Source: Paenibacillus_AQ nitricinens (GTDB lineage: Bacteria > Bacillota > Bacilli > Paenibacillales > Paenibacillaceae). Taken from it: a DNA stretch of 64,000 nt. The position numbers were made by a program, and so were the translations under genes. The stretch lies in NCBI RefSeq assembly GCF_052056485.1, contig NZ_CP183948.1, positions 6,262,001 to 6,326,000 on the forward strand, in the 5' to 3' direction. The notes below the pieces were generated by a model, which was given only the letters and a program-made list of their open reading frames with translations, did no database searches and was not told the DNA's origin. Below are positions 27,013 to 35,534 of the stretch, piece after piece; the stretch's first letter is position 1, and each line of letters begins with the position of its first letter.

Positions 27013-27801
27013 ATGGCTTTAATAGAATGCAAATTTTATTCGGAAGCGCTAGAATTGAATACCTCAATGACTGTAATTTTGCCGCAAAAAACAACTACAC
27101 AAATCGGGATGAGCAACGTGACTAGAGGCGAACTTCACCCTACGCTTTATTTGTTGCACGGTTTGTCAGACGATGATTCGATCTGGCTGCGCCGGACTTC
27201 TATAGAACGATATGTAGCAGAGATGGGAATAGCTGTAGTTATGCCGAATGTACATCGCAGTTTCTATACAGATATGGCTATGGGAGGTCGTTATTGGACC
27301 TTTATTAGTGAGGAGCTTCCGATGCTGGCGCGTTCATTCTTCCCGTTATCGGATAAACGCGAGGAAAACTTTGTAGCCGGGTTATCCATGGGTGGTTATG
27401 GAGCGATCAAGCTGGGACTGCGTAAACCGGAGTCTTTTGCAGCGGCAGCTAGTTTGTCGGGAGCACTGGATATGGCGCATAATTTTATGAACGGGGAAAA
27501 TCCAAACGTCAGAAGCAAAGAATACGAAATGATTTTCGGAAAAGAAGATATCGCCGGAACGCCCGAAGACCTTTTATGGTTGATAGAGGAAGTAAACCGC
27601 TCCACGGGACCAAAGCCAGCGTTGTATCAATGCTGTGGCACAGAAGATTTCCTATATACCGATAACTTGACATTCCGCGATGCCTGCCAAGCAACCTCAC
27701 TTTCTTTAACCTATGAGGAAGGTCCAGGGACTCATGAATGGGGCTATTGGGATACCAAGATCCGCGATGTACTGGCATGGCTGCCGTTAAGTAATAATTA
27801 G
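27013..27801 (+). CDS. Alpha/beta-hydrolase esterase (tributyrin-esterase/EstA type)
   Basis: Cytoplasmic serine esterase of 262 residues of the S-formylglutathione-hydrolase-like esterase family. The nucleophile elbow is GLSMGGYGAIKLGL. LYLLHGLSDDDSIWLRR supplies the oxyanion-side HG motif, the acidic residue is probably in CGTEDFLY, and the catalytic His is in PGTHEWGYWD. ATG 27013 follows GAGAGGGG at a good distance; an ATG at 27004 directly abuts that site and a TTG further up has none. Monocistronic, with its own terminator. Substrate unknown; short-chain acyl esters are typical for the family. Confidence 0.88.
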   Translation: MALIECKFYSEALELNTSMTVILPQKTTTQIGMSNVTRGELHPTLYLLHGLSDDDSIWLRRTSIERYVAEMGIAVVMPNVHRSFYTDMAMGGRYWTFISEELPMLARSFFPLSDKREENFVAGLSMGGYGAIKLGLRKPESFAAAASLSGALDMAHNFMNGENPNVRSKEYEMIFGKEDIAGTPEDLLWLIEEVNRSTGPKPALYQCCGTEDFLYTDNLTFRDACQATSLSLTYEEGPGTHEWGYWDTKIRDVLAWLPLSNN

Positions 27802-27819
27802 CTTTTTCTAATAGACAAC

Positions 27820-27893
27820 AAAAAGGTGCAGCCATAAGCTACACCTTAATATCTGTGCTATGCAGATTGCCCTCTTCGGAGGGTTCTTTTGTT
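27820..27893. terminator. Two back-to-back terminators
   Basis: The stem AAGGTG/CACCTT (27823-27847) is followed on the minus strand by TTTTTGTTG and serves the PEP-hydrolase-like gene. The stem GCCCTC-TTCG-GAGGGT (27869-27884) is followed on the plus strand by TCTTTTGTT and serves the esterase. The two transcripts therefore overlap slightly. Confidence 0.75.
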
Positions 27894-27905
27894 GCCTTAT
27901 GCCTT

Positions 27906-28736
27906 TTATTTAGTGATCTTTTTAAATAATCCTGTCTGTTCCGTAATCCCTTTTTCAGCAGCAAATCTTTCAATACTCGATGCACCAAAGAATCCGTCTA
28001 TGCCTTCTGTCCGTTCAATTACGTACGCCGCATCTTCCGGCTCTGCAATCGGTCCACCGTGGCAAATCACCATAATATCTGGATTTACTGCTTTCCCTGC
28101 CTTAATAATCGCTTCGATTCTTTCTACACAATCATCCAATGTCAGGGCCGTCTTCGCTCCAATTGTACCTTTAGTAGTCAATCCCATATGTGCCACCAAA
28201 ATATCTGCGCCTGCTTCTGCCATGGCTTTTGCTTGCTCAGGATCAAATACGTAAGGAGTTGTGAGCATATCCAATTCATGCGCTGCTCTAATCATATCTA
28301 CTTCTAAACCATATCCCATCCCGGTCTCTTCCAGGTTCTGTCTGAATACGCCATCGATCAAACCAACGGTTGGGAAGTTTTGCACGCCGCTAAAACCTTG
28401 ATCCTTAAGCTGTTTCAAATACACCTCCATCACTCTAAAAGGGTCCGTTCCACACACGCCTGCTAGAACAGGAGTATTTTTCACAACAGGTAATACTTCA
28501 GAGCCCATTTCGACTACGATTTGGTTGGCGTCTCCATAAGATAGTAGCCCTGCCAATGATCCACGACCTGCCATTCTGTATCTTCCTGAATTATAAACAA
28601 TTAGCATATCCGCTCCGCCAGCTTCACTGCTCTTTGCAGTAATCCCTGTACCGGCTCCCACGCCTAAAAGAATTTTTCCATTTGCTACTTCTTCTCTAAA
28701 CTTCTCCATGATTTCAGTTCTTGTATTTTTGTTCAT
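27906..28736 (-). CDS. PEP-hydrolase-like TIM-barrel protein (Tm-1 C-terminal type)
   Basis: Cytoplasmic enzyme-like protein of 276 residues of the PF09370 family (named PEP hydrolase-like). It has TIM-barrel blocks LLGVGAGTGITAKSSEAGGA, LIVYNSGRYRMAGRGSLAGL, GVQNFPTVGLIDGVFR, ADILVAHMGLTTKG and ICHGGPIAEPEDAAYV. In plants and fungi this domain is fused to the C-terminus of a Tm-1-like domain; tomato Tm-1 binds a tobamovirus replication protein. The bacterial reaction is not known to me. It lies 41 bp behind the Tm-1-like gene in one operon. Residues 1-275 are clearly paralogous to the N-terminal half of the AraC regulator at 30185. ATG 28736 has GGAGG 8 nt upstream. Confidence 0.85.
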   Translation of the reverse strand: MNKNTRTEIMEKFREEVANGKILLGVGAGTGITAKSSEAGGADMLIVYNSGRYRMAGRGSLAGLLSYGDANQIVVEMGSEVLPVVKNTPVLAGVCGTDPFRVMEVYLKQLKDQGFSGVQNFPTVGLIDGVFRQNLEETGMGYGLEVDMIRAAHELDMLTTPYVFDPEQAKAMAEAGADILVAHMGLTTKGTIGAKTALTLDDCVERIEAIIKAGKAVNPDIMVICHGGPIAEPEDAAYVIERTEGIDGFFGASSIERFAAEKGITEQTGLFKKITK

Positions 28737-28777
28737 GTGAAACGCCTCCATCATTAATTAAATGTTCTGTGTTAGTG

Positions 28778-29986
28778 TTATTTGCTCATGAGATCTATTA
28801 GCTTCTGTGCGGCAGCTTCTGCAAACTCCACATCATTAATGGCACAATCCATTTCGATAACCTCTACAACATTTCTGTTTACACCATTTCTTAAGGTATC
28901 AAATAACATTTGATCTTCCTCTACCCCATAAAAAGCTTCGCCTGCGACATCAATGCCAGATATCCCTTTAAGCGGCAGCATTAACACCGTTTTCTCTTTG
29001 GCCATATTTAATTTCTCGACAAGCTTTTTGCCGATGGCTTCATTTTCTTCTACTGTTGTTCTCATCAAAGTAACTGTAGGGTTATGCTTATAGAATTTAT
29101 GTCCAGCAAATTTCTCGGGTACCGTATCATAAGGACCAAAGTTACACATATCAAGCGCACCTACCGACACAACCTGTGGAATATGATGTTTTCCAGCAGC
29201 TTCTAACCGATGAGGTCCAGCATTTAGCACACCACCAATAATTTCGTCCGCCCATTCTGTTGTGGTCAGATCCAATACACCTTCAATAAAACCAGCCTCG
29301 ATTAGTGCTTCCATGGACTGGCCACCTACACCTGTTGCATGGAATACAAGCACTTCATATCCTCTAGCTTCAAGATAGTTACGGGCTGCCGTCACACAGG
29401 GGGTTGTTACCCCAAACATTGTTGTAGCTACTAATGGTTTTTTCTCTATCACTTGTTTATTCTCAAATTTAAGCATACCGGCGATGGCGAAGGCTGCATT
29501 CGTAAAAATCTTCGTCGAAATGGAGTTCAGTCCTGCAACGTCTACTACAGATGGCATCATGACAATATCACTAGTGCCTACATATGGAGCAGTATTCCCT
29601 GAAGCTACGGTCGAAACCATCACTTTTGGTACACCAATAGGCAGTGCCCGCATACCAGGAGTGACAAGCGAGGTACCTCCAGTACCCCCAAAGGAGATAA
29701 TGCCATCAAACTTGCCTTGCTTATATAATTCAGGTACTAATTTTTCCATACCTTTAGCTAATAATTCTGTCGCTAACGCTCTATCTTTCTTGGCAACGAG
29801 CTCGTCTATACTTACACCCGCGGCTGCTGCTACTTCTCGGTTAGAGATATCCGGTGTAAAAGTGGGCTCAAACACACCCGTATGAATCGTAAACGAACCT
29901 AACTCCAAGCTTTCAAGCAAATTTTTAATGTAGAGATATTCTTCACCCTTGGTGTCAAAAGTTCCGGCAATGGCAATCGTCTTCAT
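28778..29986 (-). CDS. Tm-1-like ATP-binding protein (UPF0261)
   Basis: Cytoplasmic protein of 402 residues. It opens with KTIAIAGTFDTKGEEYLYIK and carries the family blocks GIISFGGTGGTSLVTPGMRALP, MVSTVASGNTAPYVGTSDI, VFHATGVGGQSMEALI and MLPLKGISGIDVAGEAF. The family adopts two Rossmann-like halves and binds ATP. Together with the adjacent TIM-barrel gene it reconstitutes, as two proteins, the two-domain Tm-1 of plants. ATG 29986 follows GAGGAGG at 8 nt; an upstream in-frame extension runs into repeat family A and is rejected. The operon starts behind the terminator of the AraC-type regulator, so it should have its own, probably regulated, promoter in 29987-30115. Confidence 0.88.
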   Translation of the reverse strand: MKTIAIAGTFDTKGEEYLYIKNLLESLELGSFTIHTGVFEPTFTPDISNREVAAAAGVSIDELVAKKDRALATELLAKGMEKLVPELYKQGKFDGIISFGGTGGTSLVTPGMRALPIGVPKVMVSTVASGNTAPYVGTSDIVMMPSVVDVAGLNSISTKIFTNAAFAIAGMLKFENKQVIEKKPLVATTMFGVTTPCVTAARNYLEARGYEVLVFHATGVGGQSMEALIEAGFIEGVLDLTTTEWADEIIGGVLNAGPHRLEAAGKHHIPQVVSVGALDMCNFGPYDTVPEKFAGHKFYKHNPTVTLMRTTVEENEAIGKKLVEKLNMAKEKTVLMLPLKGISGIDVAGEAFYGVEEDQMLFDTLRNGVNRNVVEVIEMDCAINDVEFAEAAAQKLIDLMSK

Positions 29987-30016
29987 TTCTTCAACCTCCT
30001 CTTCAGATATCTGCAA

Positions 30017-30116
30017 CAAGTATAAATACCTTCGGCGTCCTTTTGAGGACGGCAAGCGTTTAAACGAGAAATATAAGGATAATGTATAATGTGAAACTTA
30101 TACTTTCTTATATTTC
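30017..30116 (-). repeat. Dispersed palindromic repeat, family A, copy 2
   Basis: A 100-bp copy. On the minus strand it starts GAAATATAAGAAAGTATAAG, returns as CTTATATTTC to close a 10-bp stem reinforced by GTATAA/TTATAC inside, and continues with AAACGCTTGCCGTCC, a GTCC/GGAC hairpin and a final CTTG. It ends 31 nt before the Tm-1-like start codon and begins right after the terminator of the AraC gene. Confidence 0.9.
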
Positions 30117-30152
30117 AAAAAAGCATGATCAACTTATGAGTTAATCATACTT
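30116..30152 (-). terminator. Terminator of the AraC-type regulator gene
   Basis: Stem of about 13 bp with two mismatches (arms 30121-30134 and 30139-30152), loop CATA, followed on the minus strand by a run of T that merges into repeat copy A2. Confidence 0.7.
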
Positions 30153-30184
30153 CTTTGAATTATGAATGAAAACGCTTTTATGTC

Positions 30185-31384
30185 TTATGTTTTTGTGTTT
30201 ATGTTAGATTTATATTGTTTGGGAGAATAACCTTTATACTTCTTAAACATTTTGCTAAACTGCGCATAGTCTTGGTAGCCAACTAATGGCGCCAGCTCAG
30301 ATAACTGGATAGGGTCTCTATGTAATATTTCCGCTGCCTTATCTATCCGAAATTGCACGAGATACGTTTGGAAGCTGCAGCCTACTTTTTTGGTAAACAA
30401 GCTACTTAAGTAACTTCGGGATACATGGGCCACCTTAGCTAAATCTGCAAACAAAATCTCATTCCTATAATTTTGAGCTATGTATTCTTTTACAAATTCA
30501 ACATAATCATAGTGCTTGGTGATGCCGTCTAACATTTTGACCATAAAATCATCTTCATCCAGCGTCCCCGACACTTTAAAAGCTTTGGTTATATTCGTAA
30601 TGGACTTCTCCGAGGGAATTCTTTCAAAAGCAGAGCCCCCGATATACCCCATCAAGTTTTGATTATTACTGTACATATACTGCACATCAATTGGCGTTTT
30701 CACAGGACCACCATACACCAATTTAATTAAATCGGGCTTTAGCTCATTACATGTATTAAAAATCTTGTCCGCCTTAACCTTGGCTACCTCCAGAGAGAAT
30801 ACTTTTTTGGCTCCTAATAATCCCCCTTCGGTTAAGCCTAAATGTGCACAAATTACATCCGCTCCAGCTTCTATCATCTGAGCAGCTTGAATTTCGTCAA
30901 ATACAAAGGCTATGGTAAACAAATCTTTTTCATGGGCAATCCTTATAGCTTCTACTTCGAGTAGATAATCATTTCCCTCTTCTTCCAGCGCTTCTCCAAA
31001 TTGACCATCTATCAAGCCAACCGTGGGGTAATTATTAATTCCGGAAAATCCCTTATTCTTTATTTCACTGATATAGCTCTCCATATCTTTTGTCGGATCG
31101 GTTGCATTAAGGCCAAAAATAATAGGAATGTCTCTTACCAAAGGGATGATCTCCCTAGATGCAAAGTCCATCACCATATCATTGCTATTACAAAAAGGCA
31201 AAATCCCAGCAAGAGAGCTCCTCCCCATCTGGCGGAATTTACCCGAATTTAACATCAGTAGAAAATCAGCGCCACCCTGCTTCGCATACTTTGCGGTTAT
31301 TCCAGCACCTGTGGCTACTCCAATAATATGATTCCCCAGCTCTAATTGGGATCTAAGCTCGTCTAGGATTTGCTCTCTACTCAT
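30185..31384 (-). CDS. AraC-family regulator with PEP-hydrolase-like TIM-barrel sensor domain
   Basis: A 399-residue fusion. Residues 1 to about 280 are a paralogue of the enzyme-like protein at 27906: GVATGAGITAKYAKQGGA, LNSGKFRQMGRSSLAGIL, GINNYPTVGLIDGQFGEAL and ADVICAHLGLTEGG align block for block. Residues about 295-395 are an AraC/XylS double helix-turn-helix (FADLAKVAHVSRSYLSSLF and SELAPLVGYQDYAQFSKMFK). It is therefore a regulator that probably senses the ligand its target enzymes act on, and its target is presumably the Tm-1-like operon directly downstream. Some enzyme positions differ (HGGP in the enzyme is YGGP here), hinting at binding without turnover. RBS GGAGGGGG. Confidence 0.9.
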   Translation of the reverse strand: MSREQILDELRSQLELGNHIIGVATGAGITAKYAKQGGADFLLMLNSGKFRQMGRSSLAGILPFCNSNDMVMDFASREIIPLVRDIPIIFGLNATDPTKDMESYISEIKNKGFSGINNYPTVGLIDGQFGEALEEEGNDYLLEVEAIRIAHEKDLFTIAFVFDEIQAAQMIEAGADVICAHLGLTEGGLLGAKKVFSLEVAKVKADKIFNTCNELKPDLIKLVYGGPVKTPIDVQYMYSNNQNLMGYIGGSAFERIPSEKSITNITKAFKVSGTLDEDDFMVKMLDGITKHYDYVEFVKEYIAQNYRNEILFADLAKVAHVSRSYLSSLFTKKVGCSFQTYLVQFRIDKAAEILHRDPIQLSELAPLVGYQDYAQFSKMFKKYKGYSPKQYKSNINTKT

Positions 31385-31470
31385 ACTTACGCCCCCTCCT
31401 ATCCTACTCTAAGGATAACCGTAAAGAACACTGCGAATCCAGTTATGTTGTACTTAGAGCCCTTTTAGAT

Positions 31471-31512
31471 AAAAAAATCCCGCCTGCGACCTATAACAGT
31501 CTGAGGCGAGAT
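31471..31512 (-). terminator. Terminator of the arginine operon
   Basis: Imperfect stem (31477-31490 with 31499-31512) followed on the minus strand by seven T, 17 bp beyond the argH stop. Confidence 0.8.
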
Positions 31513-31528
31513 TCGGTATTGATACGGT

Positions 31529-32944
31529 TTACAATATAGCGTCACCGTGTTTTACTACCCATTCATTAGCTTCGTGCAGTGCCTGCTCCGCGCGTTCGAT
31601 CGCAGCCTTCACCTGAACAGTAGCTGTGCCGCCATAAACGTTACGGGCGTTAACTACAGCTTCCGGCTGAAGAACAGCATAGATATTCTCGTCGAACAGG
31701 GGTGAGAATTGCTTGAACTCTTCCAGCGTCAGATCCAGCAGGAACTTGCCTTCGTTAATGCAGTAGAGCACTGTTTTTCCGATGACTTCATGTGCTTGGC
31801 GGAAAGGAAGACCTTTGCCTACCAAGAAGTCGGCGATATCCGTTGCATTCGAGAAGTCCGTGTTCACGGCTTCACGCATACGTCCCTTGTTCACCTTCAT
31901 GGTGGAGATCATCGGCGCGAACAATTGCAGTGCACCAGTCAGCGTAGTAACGGTATCGAACATGCCTTCTTTGTCTTCCTGCATATCCTTGTTGTACGCC
32001 AGTGGCAGTGATTTGAGTACCGTCAGCAAGCCAATCAGGTTACCGTATACACGACCTGTTTTGCCCCGTACCAATTCTGGTACATCCGGGTTCTTCTTCT
32101 GCGGCATAATGCTGCTGCCTGTACAGAAAGCATCATCCAGTTCTACAAAGCTGAACTCTGTACTGCTCCACAGCACCAATTCCTCACTAAGTCTGGAAAG
32201 GTGGGTCATTACAAGGGCTGCATTCGCCAAGAACTCCACGATGAAATCGCGGTCGCTGACAGCATCCAGACTGTTCTCATATACACTGTCAAAGCCCAGT
32301 TGTTCCGCTACAAAATGGCGGTCAATCGGGAAGGTCGTTCCAGCAAGCGCCCCTGCACCGAGTGGCAGCACGTTAATCCGTTTGTAGCTATCCGTCAGAC
32401 GTTCTGCATCGCGGCGGAACATGGATACGTATGCCAGCAAGTGGTGAGCAAACAGGATCGGTTGAGCCCGTTGCAAATGCGTATACCCAGGGATGATCGT
32501 CTCTACATTGTCTTTAGCTTGCTCGATCAAAGCTTCCTGCAATTCATGCAGCAAGCTAACTAGCTCAACTATACGGCCACGTAAATATAGATGCATGTCC
32601 GTTGCCACCTGATCGTTACGGCTGCGTCCTGTGTGCAGTTTACCACCGACCGGACCGATTTCCTCGATCAGATGTTTTTCAATATTCATATGGATGTCTT
32701 CATCCGCTACGGAGAAAACAACCTCACCAGCGTTAACCTTGTCCAATACTTTGTTCAGACCTTGCTTAATCGTCTCCACATCTTCTTGTGGAAGGATTCC
32801 GCACTTGCCCAGCATTGTGACATGTGCCAGACTGCCTTGTACATCTTCTTTAGCCAAAGCCTTATCAAATCCAATGGAAGCCGTATATTCCTCCACCAGT
32901 TTGTTCGTTCCTTTAGTAAACCGTCCGCCCCAAAGCTTGCTCAC
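31529..32944 (-). CDS. argH: Argininosuccinate lyase
   Basis: Last step of arginine synthesis: argininosuccinate to arginine and fumarate, as a cytoplasmic homotetramer. 471 residues, usual length. The fumarase/aspartase signature GSSIMPQKKNPD carries the catalytic Ser loop, and HTGRSRNDQVATD and TIIPGYTHLQRAQP are intact. The start is a GTG with AGAGGAGG 9 nt upstream. It follows argG by 93 bp. Confidence 0.97.
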   Translation of the reverse strand: MSKLWGGRFTKGTNKLVEEYTASIGFDKALAKEDVQGSLAHVTMLGKCGILPQEDVETIKQGLNKVLDKVNAGEVVFSVADEDIHMNIEKHLIEEIGPVGGKLHTGRSRNDQVATDMHLYLRGRIVELVSLLHELQEALIEQAKDNVETIIPGYTHLQRAQPILFAHHLLAYVSMFRRDAERLTDSYKRINVLPLGAGALAGTTFPIDRHFVAEQLGFDSVYENSLDAVSDRDFIVEFLANAALVMTHLSRLSEELVLWSSTEFSFVELDDAFCTGSSIMPQKKNPDVPELVRGKTGRVYGNLIGLLTVLKSLPLAYNKDMQEDKEGMFDTVTTLTGALQLFAPMISTMKVNKGRMREAVNTDFSNATDIADFLVGKGLPFRQAHEVIGKTVLYCINEGKFLLDLTLEEFKQFSPLFDENIYAVLQPEAVVNARNVYGGTATVQVKAAIERAEQALHEANEWVVKHGDAIL

Positions 32945-33037
32945 CTGTAGTTTCCTCCTCTTGGACGCCAGAGGGCCGCTCCTATCCTGACGGGAGGAAC
33001 GGCCTTCGGAATGCCCGTTTAAGTTTATGTTACCGTT

Positions 33038-34273
33038 CTATTTTGAAGCTCCATTTACACCTGTAGAAACTTTAAGGCGCAATGCGTTCAAGTGGATAAA
33101 ACCAGTTGCATCTCCTTGATCATAAGCTTGTGTAGGATCAGCTTCCATCGTTGCAATCTCAGGATTGTACAGGCTAACCGGGCTCTTCACTCCAGCGCCA
33201 ATGATGTTGCCTTTGTACAGTTTAAGACGAACAGTACCCGTTACATTTTGTTGGCTCTGTGTTACAAGAGCTTGCAGTGCAATACGCTCTGGTGCGAACC
33301 AGAAACCGTTATACACCAAAGTGCTGTAACGAGTGATCAGGCTGTCACGCAGGTTCATCACTTCACGGTCCATCGTGATGGATTCCATTTTGCGATGAGC
33401 GACGAACAGGATGGTTCCACCCGGAGTCTCATACACACCGCGGCTCTTCATGCCGACAAAACGGTTCTCAACCATATCCACACGTCCAATACCGTGTTTA
33501 CCGCCTAGCTCATTCAGTTTATCCATCACTTGCAGTGGGGATAAGGACTCACCATTCAGGGCTATGCAGTCTCCCTTAACGAAATCGAGTTCCAAATATT
33601 CCGCTTCATCCGGAGCATCTTCAGGAGCGTTGCTCAGCAGGAACATTCCTTTGTTCTCCGGTGCACTTGGATCAAACCAAGGATCTTCCAATACGCCGCT
33701 CTCATAGCTGATATGCAGCAGGTTACGGTCCATCGAATACGGCTTCGCCGCAGATGCTTGTACAGGAATATCATTAGCTTCCGCATAAGCGATCATTTCC
33801 GCACGGCCTGGGAATTGATTGCGGAATTCTTCCAGACGCCAAGGTGCGATTACCTTGATGTCTGGTGCCAAAGCAGCTACGCCAAGCTCAAAACGGACTT
33901 GGTCATTCCCTTTGCCTGTCGCGCCGTGTGCGATAGCTGTTGCACCTTCAGCGATGGCGATATCCACCATGCGTTTAGCGATCAGCGGACGAGCAATACT
34001 AGTTCCAAGCAAGTATTGGCCTTCGTAAAGCGCGCCGGATTGGAACATAGGGTAGATGAAGTCGCTAGCGAACTCATCGCGCAGGTCATCGATGTATACT
34101 TTCGATGCGCCGGTTGCTAGTGCTTTTTCTTCCAGACCGTCGAGCTCTTCCTTCTGGCCGATATCGGCTGTGAAGGCGATGATCTCCGCGTCATAGGTTT
34201 CTTTAAGCCATTTCAAAATAACGGATGTATCTAGTCCGCCGGAATAGGCGAGTACAATTTTTTCTTTAGCCAT
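33038..34273 (-). CDS. argG: Argininosuccinate synthase
   Basis: Cytoplasmic ligase that condenses citrulline and aspartate with ATP. 411 residues; P-loop-like AYSGGLDTSV at residues 9-18, with HGATGKGNDQVRFELG and the citrulline-site region MDRNLLHISYESGVLEDP. RBS AAAGGAAG. It is separated from argF by 292 bp that contain repeat family B, so it may be expressed from its own promoter as well as by read-through. Confidence 0.97.
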   Translation of the reverse strand: MAKEKIVLAYSGGLDTSVILKWLKETYDAEIIAFTADIGQKEELDGLEEKALATGASKVYIDDLRDEFASDFIYPMFQSGALYEGQYLLGTSIARPLIAKRMVDIAIAEGATAIAHGATGKGNDQVRFELGVAALAPDIKVIAPWRLEEFRNQFPGRAEMIAYAEANDIPVQASAAKPYSMDRNLLHISYESGVLEDPWFDPSAPENKGMFLLSNAPEDAPDEAEYLELDFVKGDCIALNGESLSPLQVMDKLNELGGKHGIGRVDMVENRFVGMKSRGVYETPGGTILFVAHRKMESITMDREVMNLRDSLITRYSTLVYNGFWFAPERIALQALVTQSQQNVTGTVRLKLYKGNIIGAGVKSPVSLYNPEIATMEADPTQAYDQGDATGFIHLNALRLKVSTGVNGASK

Positions 34274-34320
34274 GGTGTGGCAACTTCCTTTCGTGTGGGC
34301 TATATAAATTAAAATAACCG

Positions 34321-34500
34321 TGCTCTCGCTAGCACTTTAACGATTATTCGCAACTACGCTGAATGTTTGGACTTCCGGTCGCTGTTATCATCAGATTTCT
34401 TTTATTTCAAACCGCATTATGCGGATGAAATCTGATGATAAAGGCGAACGCTACGCTCCTACAGTTCCAAAAATTCCGCTCCATTACTCCATCGTCCAAA
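34321..34500. repeat. Dispersed palindromic repeat, family B, copy 1
   Basis: The core 34371-34495 matches 42493-42608. It forms a perfect 15-bp stem (34385-34399 with 34427-34441) enclosing a CCGC/GCGG hairpin, followed by the invariant block AAAGGCGAACGCTACGCT and ATTCCGCTCCAT. It fills most of the argF-argG gap, which holds no ORF. Five stem pairs differ from copy 2 by compensatory change. Confidence 0.88.
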
Positions 34501-34565
34501 ACCTAACTTCGCCCAACATTAATTCAATTTATATAGTGATTTATATTTTATATTATTTAAATTCC

Positions 34566-35534
34566 TTAACTCATCAGCGCAGCCATTAAAGCCTTCTGCG
34601 CATGCAGGCGGTTCTCAGCCTGATCAAAGATCACCGAGTTAGGGCCGTCAATCACACCTGTGCTGACCTCTTCCTCACGGTGGGCTGGCAGGCAGTGCAG
34701 GAAAAGATAATCGCTCTTCGCGCCTTTTACAAGCTCCTCATTGACCTGATAGTCTTTGAATGCCGCTTCACGCGCCTTTTGCTCCTCTTCGAAGCCCATG
34801 CTCGCCCACACATCGGTGTAGATGACGTCGGCGTTTTGCACAGCTTCTTGCGGGCTGTGAGTGACCACAATCTTCGCTCCGGTTTCTTTAGCGATCTCAC
34901 GGGCTTCTGCTACAACCGCTGCATCCGGCTCGTAACCTTCCGGTCCAGCGATAGATACGTCCACACCCAGCTTAGCGCCACCAATCATCAGGGAATGTGC
35001 CATATTGTTGCCATCGCCGATGTAAGCCAGCTTCAGGCCTTTAAGCTTCCCTTTGTGCTCGTAAATCGTTTGGTAATCCGCCAGCACTTGGCAAGGATGT
35101 GCCAGGTCGCTCAGACCGTTGATTACTGGAATAGAAGCATAACGAGCCAGATCTTCTACTTTTTCATGGCCAAAGGTACGGATCATAATGCCGTCGAGGT
35201 AACGTGACATTACTTGTGCTGTATCGCCAACCGTTTCACCGCGTCCAAGCTGGATATCATTTTTGCTTAAGAAAAGGGCATGCCCTCCCAGCTGATACAT
35301 TCCAACTTCAAACGACACGCGCGTACGAGTAGAAGACTTTTCAAAAATAAGACCGATTGTCTTCCCTTTCAGCGGCTGGAATTCTTCGCCATTTTTTTGC
35401 TTCTTCTTCAGCTCAATCGCAGAATCTATTAAGTACGTAATTTCTTCCGGGCTGTAATCGTTCAGCTCCAGTAAATCACGGCCTTTCAGTTGCTGTGCAA
35501 TGGTGATCTTATTACTCTGTACGCCCTGACTCAT
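34566..35534 (-). CDS. argF: Ornithine carbamoyltransferase
   Basis: Cytoplasmic trimeric enzyme that makes citrulline from ornithine and carbamoyl phosphate. 322 residues with the carbamoyl-phosphate motif SSTRTRVSFE, HPCQVLADYQT and the ornithine-side HCLPAHREEE. The ATGA overlap with argD shows coupled translation. The N-terminal extension before GRDLLELNDYS is about 15 residues longer than in many OTCases. Confidence 0.96.
   Translation of the reverse strand: MSQGVQSNKITIAQQLKGRDLLELNDYSPEEITYLIDSAIELKKKQKNGEEFQPLKGKTIGLIFEKSSTRTRVSFEVGMYQLGGHALFLSKNDIQLGRGETVGDTAQVMSRYLDGIMIRTFGHEKVEDLARYASIPVINGLSDLAHPCQVLADYQTIYEHKGKLKGLKLAYIGDGNNMAHSLMIGGAKLGVDVSIAGPEGYEPDAAVVAEAREIAKETGAKIVVTHSPQEAVQNADVIYTDVWASMGFEEEQKAREAAFKDYQVNEELVKGAKSDYLFLHCLPAHREEEVSTGVIDGPNSVIFDQAENRLHAQKALMAALMS

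Noticed and set aside
28778..30055. Longer start for the Tm-1-like protein at 30055
   Set aside because: The extension is translated from repeat family A; ATG 29986 has a GAGGAGG ribosome site and begins the conserved domain.
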